The translations under genes were made by a program, and so were the position numbers. Source: Linnemannia schmuckeri (Eukaryota > Mortierellomycota > Mortierellomycetes > Mortierellales > Mortierellaceae). Taken from it: DNA of 64,000 nt. Below are positions 23,209-34,232 of the stretch, in pieces (the stretch's first letter is position 1; every line of letters begins with the position of its first letter). The notes under the pieces are model-generated. The model was not told where the DNA came from and ran no database searches. It saw nothing but the letters and a program-made list of their open reading frames with translations. The DNA is taken from positions 248,001 to 312,000 of the forward strand of contig JANATG010000004.1 in the NCBI GenBank assembly GCA_029449235.1, written 5' to 3'.

Positions 23209-24120
23209 GTGTCCGAGAAGCCGCCAGAGAGGACTAGGAATACCAAGACGCTGTTCAAGGACGTACGCTTCCAGCTGCTTACTGTCATGCACGTTGCCAG
23301 GCTGTCTCTCGGTCCCATGAAATATGTCATTATTGGCGTCGATCCCGGCATTGGTAACATCACCACCGCCACCATCCTCGACTCCAGATTCCTCGGCCAG
23401 ATCCAAACACCACTATCTCGCAAGATTCGCTGACTGAAACGTCCAAGAGGCAGGAGAAGGCCTTGGCCAAGCTGACAAGCAAGGCCCGATTCAATTATCA
23501 GCCCCTGCCTGGTCGAGAGAAGGGAGACGTGGTCACCGTGGACCAGCCCGAGAACCACATTTCGACTATTGATTTGGTCTCTACTCCTTTCGACGCCACA
23601 TTCCAGCAGCAGCAAAAGACCTCGACACTTTTTGTCGACAGTAATGGTGACTTTCGTGCACGGAAAGGTTCTGGTCTCCATCTGAGATCCTTGAAACTAT
23701 TGAAGGTATTATATCTGTTCATAGTCTGCTCTTTTCTTTTGCACTGATATTGTCATTCTCATATGTTAACTTTTTTTCGCTTTTCCATACCCTTCACCGA
23801 ACGGGAGCAAGCAAGGAACATGCGCACGATGCGACCTAACAAGGTCAAGATAAGTATTGTGTGCTGCCAATAGCAAACTATGGTCATCTGGATCAAAGGG
23901 TCATCAAGTGTTCCAACTGCGGTCAACAACGGGACCACGATCAAACGTCGCACACAACGTCACATACAACATCGCACAAGCAACGTTGCAGTGGATGAGA
24001 ATCCACCCTTGGCCGTCCATCCTGTCTCGTAAGAGCCAACAAGATGATGAGGAAGACCAAGCCCATTGTTTTACGTCTCATTCAACATCCAACAAAAACA
24101 CCATTTTCCACTGGTAAGCG
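23209..24120 (+). pseudogene. Decayed RuvC-like gene, possible TnpB/Fanzor relic
   Basis: Segments in three frames read like one protein. Segment 1 (23209-23433): a basic helix-like stretch with RFQLLTVMHVAR, then YVIIGVDPGIGNITTATILD, which has the form of the first RuvC strand with its catalytic Asp as in TnpB/Fanzor proteins. Segment 2, shifted by one frame (about 23410-23710), begins QDSLTETSKRQEKALAKLTS and runs 100 codons without a stop. Segment 3 (about 23860-24060) includes VIKCSNCGQQRDHD and, in a further frame, VAHNVTYNIAQATLQWM; a CxxC knuckle followed by RD and an A-x-N-I-like helix is how the zinc ribbon of TnpB and Fanzor ends. No RuvC-II Glu could be placed. Frames are broken, so it is inactive. 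Assignment to Fanzor is inference; other RuvC-fold nucleases are possible. Confidence 0.42.
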
Positions 24121-24708
24121 GCGAAATCTGAATCGACCGCAGTACTTGTCAGTCTAGTATATTATCCTCAGAATAGCGTTTGTCTGTAGACAGACGGAGG
24201 GATAACGATACACCTAGTCACAAAAAAAAGTCCTCTCTTATGTGGGGTTTTGTTCACTGTAGTAAATGTGAAACTGGAGGAACGTAGAGCCGTTTCTATG
24301 GAATATGCCCGCTCGGGTGAAAGGTTTGCTAGAGAAGGCATACGTATTGATCCGATCTCTTGCACCTCGATTTAGGATTGAGCACACCGTTGGAGAAGTC
24401 AGTCGGCTATGAGCATGCATGATAGTTAGATGTTTGTATGTATGCGCTGGAAAAAAATTGTCGCACACAGCATGCGTCTCCCTTCTGATTAGAGGGCAAC
24501 CAACAAGGCAAGCAGGGGGTGATCGAGACCATTAGCGATATTAATCTCAATTGCATTTTTTTCATTCTTCTTTTCTCGATTTTCGTTTCATACATTCTTT
24601 CATTCTTCACTCTTCCCACGTCACTCTTTTCACCCCCACACTCACCCTTACTGCTACTCACATAAAACGTCTTTCAACTGTTCTTCTTTCCAACATACAC
24701 CGACACTA
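24121..24708. other. Promoter region of paralogue D
   Basis: About 590 bases; the last 150 are CT-rich (ttcattcttcactcttcccacgtc) and form the probable leader of the gene at 24709. No gene seen. Confidence 0.55.
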
Positions 24709-26595
24709 ATGACATCAGCAGAGAAACCTACGGTGTTAATCGTTGGCGCAGGACTAGGGGGCCTCTCCCTCGGAATACTTCTAGAACGAGCTCAGATCCC
24801 CTTTGAGATCTTTGAACGCACCTCCACCATCAAGCCATTAGGTACCACTTGCCTTCGAACACGAACCACCCTTCCTTTTGTTACGAGAAAAGGATAGAGT
24901 CAAGTATCTAACACTTCCCTCAACTGTTTATCGATGTAGGATCGGCTCTCTCGATTGGCCCGAACTTGATCCCTTTTCTCGAACAAATTATGCCTATCGA
25001 GGAATTTTTCAACGCCTCCAAACCGATGACTGATGTCCAATCCTTCAACGAGCAGCGCAAATTTGTCTTTTCCTCCGACTTTTCTCCCATCGAAGAGCTG
25101 TATGTCCCTTTTACACAAAGCATCATCAATGCCGTTGTTGTGGTTGGGATACAAGACACACTGTACTGACTTTTCATCGCATTTTTTTAAATTAAAAGTA
25201 CGGGATACAAACAACACATCATAGCCCGCCCAGTCCTCTACGACCTGCTCCTTCGCCGAATCCCCGCCATCAAAGTACACCTCAACAAGCGAGTCCTCGA
25301 CATTGGCGAGAAGGACGACAAAGTGTTCCTCCGAACTTCCGACAATGGCTACTACGAGGGTGATATCCTGATCGGTGCCGATGGAGCCTACAGTGCAGTT
25401 CGACAGCGGCTGTACGAGTCTTTGAGACAGAAGGGCCAGATCTTGAAGTCAGATTTAGAGGATCTTCCTTTTAGGTGTACTTGTCTTGTGGGGCAGACGG
25501 ATGTGTTGGATCAGGAGGAGTTCCCGCAGTTGAAAGAGCCTATTTGTCAGTTCTGGTCGACCCTTGGCGAGAATAAACCTTTCTCAGTAAGTGAGCGCTT
25601 TATTTTTTTTTGTATTAGAGAAACTAAGCGCATCGTTGTCCCTGACACATTTTTTTTGTCGTCTTTCACTCGATTAAGTGGGTAACGTTTACGACAAATG
25701 ATTCTCGGATCTGTTGGATGACTATCCAACATTTATCGAAACAAGAAAGCAAGGAAGCCGAAGGCGAACGATTCAGGAACATGGATAATTCCGAATGGGG
25801 ACCCATTGCTGCACAATCGATGTGCGACGATACTCGAGCGTTTCCTACCCCTGGAGGCAATGGGACGTTGACTATGGGAGACTTATACGACAGGACACCC
25901 AAGAACTTGATCTCGAAGGTCATGTTGGAGGAGAAGGTGTTTGAGACCTGGCATTCTGGTCGGGTTGCCCTTCTTGGAGATGGTATGTGTGCTGTTTTTC
26001 TTTATCGATTGATGTAGTTGATTTTGTTTGTTTGTCTTGCTTGTTTGAGTACGTAGAACCCTGTCCCTCTAACGCCATGCATGCATGCATGCGTGCCATG
26101 CTATTGCAATTGAAATCAATTAACAAACAAAAACATATATGCCAAATAGCATGCCACAAACTAAACCCCTCTGCAGGACAAGGAGCAGTAACGGCCATTC
26201 ATGACGCCATCGCGCTCGCAAACCTCATCTACTCCCTTGACTCAATCTCCCTCTCAGCCATCACCCGGATCTTCACCCTCTACAAAGCCGAACGCTACCC
26301 GATCGTCCTGGAAGCATACAAGAGCAGCGAGTTCTTGAGCAAACGGATTGAACGCAGCTTTACGGGTTTGTTGGCGAGATGGATGTCGAGACATACGCCG
26401 TTGTGGTTGTGGAAGATCATGTTGGCGAAGTCGGTTAAGTATCGGCCGACGGCGAGTTTCCTGCCACCGGTGGAGGTCAGGGGGAGTGTGAAACCGGATG
26501 TGCATTTGAGTGGGACATTGGCGGGGGAGGCGTTTCGACGAAGACAGGAGCAGCAGCGGGGTGCGGCAGAGCGCTCAGTCTGTTTGATGACATGA
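24709..26595 (+). CDS. FAD-dependent monooxygenase, paralogue D (476 aa)
   Basis: Exons 24709-24841, 24940-25099, 25199-25586, 25679-25982 and 26150-26595 total 1431 bases, 476 residues. Motifs of the group A flavin monooxygenases are all present: GAGLGG after VLIV, GDILIGADGAYSAVRQ in exon 3, and GDACHKLNPSAGQG with IHDAIALAN across the fourth junction. Introns 1-4 occupy the same positions and phases as in paralogues A-C, but the introns flanking the microexon and the final one are absent, so exon 5 runs uninterrupted to the stop. Introns 2 and 3 appear to end in AAAAG and TTAAG. The N-terminus is shorter than in A-C and resembles E and F (EKPTVLIVGAG), placing it in the second clade. The tail is Arg/Gln-rich and unalignable. 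Substrate unknown. Confidence 0.92.
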
Positions 26596-27550
26596 AGAGC
26601 TAAGTATTTGAGCGTCGTAGCAGAGGGGGTAGAGGTTGGTCCCGGCCTTTGGTCAGGGTCATGAGAGGAAAAGAGAGGAGGAGAGAGAGACGCGAAGGAG
26701 AATAAAAAGAAAGCATTGCATTACTGCTCACAGTTTATTTTGGGTGCATATCGATCCTGAAGGTGTGCGCATGTTGACCCTCGCATCGATTTATCGTACA
26801 TCTCTCTTTCTTGTTTTTCCGGTCCTTCTTGCTAGCCTACTCTGTGCTGTCCTGACAGCATACCCACCTATCCTTTTTGCATGTAGACAAGGCTACAGAA
26901 ATTTCATCTTGATCATACCGCTGGAGTTCCTCAAGATGCTGGTAACGCAAGAACCCGGCGCCTGTAACTTTTTTTACGTCGATGGGATTAGTTGTAGTAT
27001 AAAAAAGTTCCATCGGAGAATCATAGTCACCTGGTCTGTGCCTGATGTGCTTCACTTGGAACTCAATTGCATTTAGGAGGGAGAGGAGGAGTTTGCGTCT
27101 GTACGCTGTCTCTCCTTGGCCCACTCTAATGACCAGCTAGTTTCATTCCATTCATTGTTCAGCGGGGTCTGGCCCTTAGTTCGAGGTCGAGGTCGATGTC
27201 ATAGCGTAGATAAAGTTGTCGCACTCCTCTTGCTTAGATCTCGCTTGTTTGTATTTGTTTGCTTATATGGCCATCACATGGAAAAAATAAGGGGCTGGGG
27301 AAGAATGATATATGGACTTTTATGCGCGGTTGGGCGCGGGGTAAACAAGAGAGGGTGGAGTTGTGACATCGTTGTTGTCAAGACGAGAATGAAAGAAGGG
27401 AACCAAAGTAACTCCCACCGCTTACACTTTTTCTTTCTTTTCTCACTACAGCATCGTCTGGTTACATCATCCTTCTCCCATCACCGATTCCCGGCATCGA
27501 CTCACCCACAGGATCCTTTTGGCAATCGCATCCGACTACACACACCCGCA
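26596..27550. other. Intergenic region between paralogues D and E
   Basis: About 950 bases. A minus-strand 95-codon frame (27124-26837) has a mixed, protein-like composition (for example FLRYQHLEELQRYDQDEIS) but no start context, neighbouring exon or family that I can name, so I do not call it a gene. The last 150 bases before 27551 look like the leader of paralogue E. Confidence 0.4.
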
Positions 27551-29396
27551 ATGGCATCAACATCATCAACGGCAACAATAACAACCGAGAAACCAAAAGT
27601 GGTGATTGTCGGAGCAGGTCTGGGAGGCCTGATGCTTGGAGCCCTTCTGGAACGATGCAACATACCCTATGTTATTGTCGAGAAGGCAGCCGTCGTCAAA
27701 CCCTTGGGTGCGCGAGCCTAAGTCTAAGCGTGAGCGTGCAAAGGAAGGAGGGTACCCAGAGAGAGATACAACCACCTATACCCTTGGCCTGGAACTAAAA
27801 CGGAGACTTTTGTATTACTTTGCAATAGGGTCAGCACTCACTATTGGCTCGACATTGATTCCACTCTTTGAGCAGCTCGGGATTGCAGAGGACCTGTACA
27901 GGGTGGGCAAACCATGGACACATTACAACACGTACAGCGAAAACAGAGAGCTGATCCTGGCCGCCGATTTTAGTCTTGCCCAAGGCTTGTATGTCCATTA
28001 TATCCATTTCTATCTTGTATTGTGGCCTCTTCTTTCTCTGTAACCATGTGAGCGTTACTAACATTACTGTTTGTTTCCCTATCCTTGTTGTTGACAGAAC
28101 GGGATACACGCAATATGCAGTTGGACGATCAGCACTCTACGACGTCTTGCTCAATCAGATCCCCTCACACAAGATCCATTTCGGGAAACGAGTGACAAGC
28201 ATCAATGACAATGGCGACAACGTAGAGGTGAGGACAAGGGACGGGTCAAACTTCGAGGGTGACATCCTTGTAGGAGCAGACGGTGCCTACAGTGCGGTCC
28301 GACAACAGCTATACAGGATACTCCTTAAGGAAGGAAAACTACCCGCATCGGATCAGGAGGAACTACCGTTCAGTTGTGTCTGTCTAGTGGGTCAAACTCG
28401 TCCCTTGGATCCAGAGGAATTTCCAGTCCTGAAGGAGCCCCTTGCCCAGTTCAAGTCCACCCTCGGCAACAACAATGCCTACTCTTGGATCATAAACACA
28501 ACATCTTACGGCTCCATCTGTTGGATGTGCATGTTACACCTCGAAAAAGTCGCCAACAGGTCGACATACAACGACAAGAAGAGCCGGACGAGCGAGAATC
28601 TGGAGTGGGATTCCCATGCAGCTGCCGCCAAGGCAATGTGTGACGAGACCCGGCATTTCCCTTTGCCGTTTGGGGATGGTACCCTGACGATGGGAGATAT
28701 GTATGATCGGACAGATCAGGATCTTATCTCCAAGGTTATGTTGGAAGAAAAGGTCTTTGAGACCTGGCATTCTGGACGTACCGTACTTCTTGGCGATGGT
28801 TAGTTGTCACTTTGCTGTAATTATTCGATTAACTCTGGACTGACAGCAAGATCAATTGACTGACATTTGTGCTCATTTCTCTTTATGCCTAGCATGTCAC
28901 AAGTTGCACGTTTCAGGAGGTCGTGGTATGCGTGGTACCCATGCAGCTGTCATGCTTTGTTATAAACAGGAGAACGAAATGTCTGCCCTAACAACACTTC
29001 CCTATCCTTGTTATCAACATAGGCGCAATAACGTCAATGCACGATGCGATCGCATTAGCAAACCTCCTCTATGCCCTTCCACCTAACCCGACCTCATCCG
29101 ATATCCACCAACTCTTCTCCGAATACAGATCTGAACGCTACCCGATCGTCCAGGCGACATTCAAGAACAGCCAGATGATGAGCAAAGCGACTGACAAGGG
29201 CATTTTTGCGATGTTTACTCGGTTTCTGTTAAAGCATATGCCAACGGTGTTGTGGAAGAAATTTATCGAAAGGACAGTTGTGGATCGTCCGCAAGTTGGA
29301 TTTCTGGAGCAGGTGCCTATGAAGGGAACTGTGATTCCAAGTGTGTCGCCTAGTGCATTGAAGGCGCGCGCTGTCTATGAGCAGAAAGGAGAGTGA
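27551..29396 (+). CDS. FAD-dependent monooxygenase, paralogue E (474 aa)
   Basis: Exons 27551-27707, 27829-27988, 28098-28798, 28893-28925 and 29023-29396 total 1425 bases, 474 residues. The usual motifs are present: GAGLGG after VVIV, GDILVGADGAYSAVRQ, and GDACHKLHVSGGRG with MHDAIALAN. The third intron of paralogues A-D is missing, giving one 701-base exon. A 33-base exon carries ACHKLHVSGGRG and is bounded downstream by a phase-1 intron that lies 22 bases further along than the intron after the microexon in A-C. Intron 1 has an unusual GTGCGC donor and intron 4 a GTTAGT donor. The N-terminal 15 residues are Ser/Thr-rich. HVSG replaces the NPxG found in the paralogues after CHK, a change close to the flavin that may alter activity. 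Confidence 0.9.
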
Positions 29397-30093
29397 TCAT
29401 CATGTACGGCTGAACTTGTGTGAGCTTTACTTTTGTAATAAAATATGGCGTACAGTAACCATGCTAGCTGGGGCAAATTGATGACGGTGAGGATGGGGAC
29501 GAGGGTTTATGCCATATCACATCACCCTCAAAGGTCAGAGAGGGAAGGGAGAGTAAGGGCCACTTGGTCTGATCGGACCGTACGTTCGCTGTCCTGCTCC
29601 TTTTTTCTCTCCCCCTGACAATTACCGAAAAGGTTAGATAGTGTTCACAGGCGCGGTGATTGCACTATACGTCGTCACTTCGAAGTTTAATCAAGAGGAA
29701 GAGAGCAAGGGCCAGCTGTTCTGAGCGGAAGCGAACGCTCCCATTACTCATTTTTTCTCTCTCCTTGACTATTGAGAAAAAGTTAGGGCAGGTGACCTTT
29801 TTTTTCTCTCATCCCGGCGTTGCGCGCATTGTTGAACTGTGGTTGCTGTAGAGGTAGGTAGGCAACCTCCGCGTTTTTTTTTGAATTTTTTCAGGAGACC
29901 GTGGCAGTCAGCCAGCATGGGAGAATGGAAGGAAAAGGACAAGAAAAAATGGGTCCGGCAACCGGCTGGGCTGGTGTTGAGCCCTTAAAACCCCCTTTAA
30001 TACCCCTTGTAGCCAATGCCTTTGTTTTTCTCCACCACATCACCCTTGAAATTTCATGTCGGCGTTCTACCCCGCAAAAAAATAATGGGTGTT
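29397..30093. other. Intergenic region downstream of paralogue E
   Basis: About 700 bases up to the TATA box of the next gene. AATAAAATA near 29437 is a likely polyadenylation signal of paralogue E. A diverged direct duplication is described separately. No gene seen. Confidence 0.55.
29541..29788 (+). repeat. Diverged direct duplication, about 95-100 bp per copy
   Basis: Copy 1 (about 29541-29640) and copy 2 (about 29695-29788) share, in order, ggaag-gaga-aagggcca, a ctg-tcggac/ctgagcgga block, a gctcc/gctccc block, ttttttctctc, the tgacaatt/tgactatt block and gaaaa-gttag. Identity is perhaps 70 percent by eye. Origin unknown. Confidence 0.5.
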
Positions 30094-30102
30094 CATATAA
30101 AG
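30094..30102 (+). promoter_or_regulatory. TATA box of the CBM14 gene at 30428
   Basis: catataaag lies about 35 bases before a CT-rich likely transcript start. A 5'UTR intron with a GTAAGT donor at 30187 and an acceptor near 30398-30406 (gctagcag or aaacag) follows, which accounts for the 330 bases between this box and the ATG. Confidence 0.6.
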
Positions 30103-30427
30103 AGCCGACGGATACTCCAAGCTCGTTCTTCACTTCACTTTACATCCACAACTACACTCGCTACCGCCAGCGATCCATTCCCTTCAGTAAGTCTGCGCTC
30201 ACATACATCACTTGCTTACTTGTTTGTTCGTTTGTTTATAACAATACTCGCATGCTATTAATTCCAATAAAAACACTTTGACCAATTATCCTAACAAATC
30301 GTACCCTTCCCTGTTTGGTTCCCCTTTCCATTTACTCACTGCATTCCCATTGAAATCACTCCACCCCAAATCGCACACATAACTTACTTAGCTAGCAGCT
30401 AAACAGCCGACAACAACAGCAACAAAA

Positions 30428-30727
30428 ATGATCTCTACCAAGACATTCCTTCTCTCCGCCTCCCTAGCAATCTTTTGCATCCTCTCCACAACAGCCGCCG
30501 CTCCAGCGATCAGGCCGCCAACCAGTCAAAGCAAGGTCGACAGAAAGTGCGTCGAAAATGGAGTGAACCTCGCCAATCTTCAGTCAGGATACACATGCGA
30601 CAGGTTTATTAACTGCAGCGGCGGTTCCGGAACAGAACAGGATTGTCCCAATGGATTGGTTTTCCACCAACCCCTTCAGGAGTGTGTTGACAAGGGTACT
30701 GCAGGCGCCTGCAAGGACGATGATTAG
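30428..30727 (+). CDS. Small secreted chitin-binding type-2 (CBM14/peritrophin-A) protein (99 aa)
   Basis: A single coding exon of 99 residues with a clear signal peptide (residues 1 to about 24, TTAAA just before the likely cleavage point). The mature part has exactly six cysteines at 41, 57, 63, 73, 86 and 95, with spacing C-x15-C-x5-C-x9-C-x12-C-x8-C, which fits the peritrophin-A / CBM14 chitin-binding fold with three disulfides. Aromatic and glycine positions (GYTC, GLVFH) also fit. Expected role: binding chitin in the cell wall or medium, either structural or protective against chitinases, as known for the CBM14 effector Avr4 of Fulvia fulva; that function is inference. It is a paralogue of the gene at 33975. 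Preceded by a TATA box and a probable 5'UTR intron. Confidence 0.88.
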   Translation: MISTKTFLLSASLAIFCILSTTAAAPAIRPPTSQSKVDRKCVENGVNLANLQSGYTCDRFINCSGGSGTEQDCPNGLVFHQPLQECVDKGTAGACKDDD

Positions 30728-33703
30728 AGGAGGGGATAACGAGGAGAGACCAAGCTGTAGTCTAGTTTTCTTTACACCCATGAGGTTCCGTGATGTATTA
30801 CCCGGTTAGTCCATCTCTCCCTCTATCTTTCTCTACTACGCTTGTAGATAATGTGCATATATAAATTTCAAGTTGATATCGACCGCTTATTTTACGCTTT
30901 TTGGATGGAAAGAAACATGTTTATCTTTCTGATGGAAACGAAGGAGAGTGCAGAAAAAAAAAAGCAGTAAAAGTGACTTTCATATGTATCGATGGTAAGA
31001 GTAGAAAGTGACGCGCAACTCTGCTCTATACACATCCGGAGGAAAGGAAGGGAAAACATAGGAGATACAGGAAAGGCGGAGACAGAGGATAAGGGAAGGA
31101 AGGAGATAATAGCCTATACATACCCTTCTATTGCTTTCAATTGATATCTGGACATTTTCGCGACCTTAGAAAAAGAGAGGGGACATACTGCTCTTATTCG
31201 TATTTTTTTTCTTCCGTCTTATCTGGTGAAGATTGGACAAGTGCGCACGCGTATAATTCTTTTTTTTTGTTTAGTTCTTCCTCCACGAACATGAGCTCTT
31301 ATTTCATGACAGGAAGTACGTTCCTATTCCCTGTCACTTCGCTTCACAGAATGTGCGATGAAAGATCGTTATTTTTTCTAGTCTCAGGGCATTTGCTGCC
31401 GCCATCCCTTCCCCTCCATGTTTCTTTTCTGTCTTTTTCTGATATAACTATCTACGCCAAAATAATTACACAAAAAATGTATAGTTTCTGAGACCGTTAA
31501 ACATAGTGGCGTCTTTGTTGGTTAGACACACGAGAAGGGCGTAGAAGGGCGTATTGATCAATCGCGAGAAATAGTAAGATTGACATGGCGTAGTAAAACC
31601 GAATTTGCGTGCTGTCCACCTACTGTACGTGGTGGGGTTATTTTTCGTCACCCATGACGCGATTGAAACAAAGCCCAAGAAAAAAAAGAGGAGTCTACAT
31701 ACCTTGTTTATTTGTATCCTAGGCTCAACTACTAATATTCATCAATTGCGCCTGTTTTTTACATTGCAGAGCTATCCCCCTGGTCATTTTTATTTTCCAA
31801 ATGCCGCAAGAAGGCCCTTTTTTTCTTTTTTTTTTCTGATCAAGAGGAAGGAATAAGGTAGGAGAGACGAAAAAAATGGGTCAGACACTTCCAAGAAAAT
31901 GAGGAGAGTAGGACAACACCCAATAAGATGGACGAACATGATCCTTGTACCGTTTCTCGTCAGTAATAAACGGTAATTCTTTAGCGAATCGTTCCTTCCA
32001 TCTTTCTCCTCCCTGAAAACCATCGTTAGTAAGGTTGCCCATGACTTAGAATTAGTCAACTTGAGCGGTTCACGTAGAGTGAGAACAATTTCGAGAACAA
32101 AATGTCTTTCTCGAAGATCGAATGCTCTCCCAATGATGACACAGAGGATGCGCTCACGCAGCTTCATCGTAGGGAAATTCTTTTTTCATTCTTTTTCTCT
32201 GCCACTCTTCCGCGTTTTGTATTTTTTCCTCTTTGTCATTGTTGCTGAAGACATTTGTTCCGCCCTCACGGTGTAAAGGTAAACACAAACACTTGCCAGA
32301 GGCCTTTGCGCGTCAAAGCAATAAAAGCAGAAAGCAGTTGGCATCTCCTTGTAACCAAAAAAAATCAACTTTAATTTGTAACGAAATGCGATGTATGTGC
32401 ATATCTCCACTCCGAGGAGAAAGAGAAAGAGTGAAAGAACCTCTTACCCCAGTCCAATCGTCCGTTACCACATCATCCCTTCTCATCGCATGCTTCGTGT
32501 AGGCTTTTTCTCCGTCATATGATGAGACAACAACCACACGGACAACTCTTTTTTTTTCAACGTTTGCAGATTGACAGTATAGGTGTAAAGCGACACAAGA
32601 AACAAGACACATGCTGCTGATTGTACCTATGTTTCCAAAGAATTTTTTCTGTGGTTCTCCGTTCAACAAATCCTTTTTTTGCAAAACCTACGCTTAAAGA
32701 GAAGACAGCAAACAAAGCGTGGCGTACTTACCTAACAATGCATGAATTGTGCTCTCGCATAAACAAGCATAAGAAGCATATCAATAGCAATCGTTTACAT
32801 GTCATTATTTTACCATCTTCAAGTCCTCCTTGTTGATATTTGATTATCGATCATTCATCAAGCTTTGTCTCTTTAACACATAGAACCATGGCGAGGGGGC
32901 CACTGCGATCCAAAATTTTCATCTTTCTCGATTACCGAGCAAGAAAAAAAATAAATACCAAAAATTGATGTTTATTCATGAGGCAGAGAATATGTTTACT
33001 TGCATTCCCTTTTTCCCTACTTCTCTATTTCATGCAGTGAGTCCACAACAGTCTGCTTATCCTCCTTGCATCACAAGTCGGTTGATATCCAAGAAAGCCA
33101 CGGATTTTTTCATACGCACTTCCCCCGTCTCCCCTCCTTTTATCCATCCAATCTCGCAGCGACAAACAACAGTCCATTCCATTATAGCAGAGGCAGAGAG
33201 TCGAAGATGGCTCCACATGCTTGTTTGTTTATATTTTTTTTTTTGCCACCGATCCCTCCTCAGGGCCCAGAAGGAAAGGAGGAGGAGGGCTGGAAGTGAC
33301 AGCATGTTTGTTTGTATTTTTGTTAGTCTGGGACCCTTTGTCTGAACGTCTGTCTCTGACAAAGCTCAAACTGTTTGTTGACTCACCATCGCGCTCTCAT
33401 TTCAAAATCGTATTTTTTTTTGTTTTGATTTCTGCAAAATATTTGACTCTCTGTAGCTCATGGTCCAGACTGTTTCGAGGAGAGTGTGTTGCTAGATGGT
33501 TGAGAAGTTGGCTGATGGATTGGTAGGTAAGTTAGTTGGACAGACCCGAGAAAAAAATGTTTCGAATGGAGGCAAAGAGAGCAGGCGCACGGGTCCCTGT
33601 CGGGGTTGAAAACAAGCGTGAGTTTTGGAGGAATGGAACTACAGTCGAAAAGTACAAGGTGAGGGGTGCAAATCTTAACTTTGAAAAAAAAAGTGGGAGC
33701 GTG
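30728..33703. other. Long intergenic region between the two CBM14 genes
   Basis: About 3 kb, AT-rich with many T- and A-runs. The only coding-like signal is on the minus strand near 32167-31870, where two different frames read protein-like (MKLRERILCVIIGRAFDLRE, then FQGGERWKERFAKELPF and RYKDHVRPSYWVLSYSPHF); this may be a decayed gene or a spliced one whose structure I cannot close. Everything else looks non-coding. Confidence 0.45.
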
Positions 33704-33710
33704 TATAAAA
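33704..33710 (+). promoter_or_regulatory. TATA box of the CBM14 gene at 33975
   Basis: tataaaa at 33704, followed by a leader and a 5'UTR intron from 33821 (CAG|GTAAGG) to 33966 (CTCCAG), nine bases before the ATG. The same arrangement as upstream of the paralogue at 30428. Confidence 0.65.
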
Positions 33711-33974
33711 AGATCATCATTTGCCATCATTTTTTATTCTTTGCCTCACTCACCACAAGGAAACGAGCCCAGTATCCCTTAAAACCACTCATCCACCTCC
33801 AGAGCAAAACTCATTCTCAGGTAAGGGCGCCTTATTCATATTGACTAACCAAAACTATAATCATGTCCGATCAAAGTAGTATACTATTTCTGATATATCA
33901 TTTATTTGTTCTGTCTTTCTTTATCCTTTCCTTTCACCTTGCTTCCTTCCTCTCTGCCATCTCCAGTATCTACA

Positions 33975-34232
33975 ATGATCGCTACCAAGTCATTCCTCCT
34001 CTCAGTCGTTCTAGCGATTACTTTGGCCTCCACGGCCGCTGTCGCTGGTCCTGTTGCCGGCCAGCGCTGCGACCCCAGGGAGCGCCCCGTTCCTATCGTT
34101 GGAACCAGGTGCACGAAGTACTTGGTCTGCAAGGATGGCATTTGGACCGAACAGACATGCCCTACAGGCTATCTCTTCAATCCCCTCGTCTATGCTTGTG
34201 TTCCCGCGTCGAGCTACAAGTGTCTCGCTTAA
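33975..34232 (+). CDS. Small secreted chitin-binding type-2 (CBM14/peritrophin-A) protein (85 aa)
   Basis: An 85-residue protein with a signal peptide (residues 1 to about 24, ending in AAVAG) and six cysteines at 32, 46, 52, 62, 75 and 83: C-x13-C-x5-C-x9-C-x12-C-x7-C, the CBM14 pattern. Typical features are the C-x5-C segment around KYLVC and the GYLFNPLVYAC segment, with the aromatic residues that stack on chitin. The start is the ATG just after the 5'UTR intron; the N-terminus MIATKSFLLS matches MISTKTFLLS of the paralogue at 30428, so the two arose by duplication. Secreted and cell-wall or chitin associated; an Avr4-like chitin-shielding role is possible but not shown. The four spacings that are equal or nearly equal between the paralogues support conserved disulfides. 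Confidence 0.9.
   Translation: MIATKSFLLSVVLAITLASTAAVAGPVAGQRCDPRERPVPIVGTRCTKYLVCKDGIWTEQTCPTGYLFNPLVYACVPASSYKCLA

Noticed and set aside
26837..27124. A 95-codon minus-strand frame between paralogues D and E
   Set aside because: Composition is plausible, but there is no start context, splice partner, leader or family match, so it is left as intergenic.
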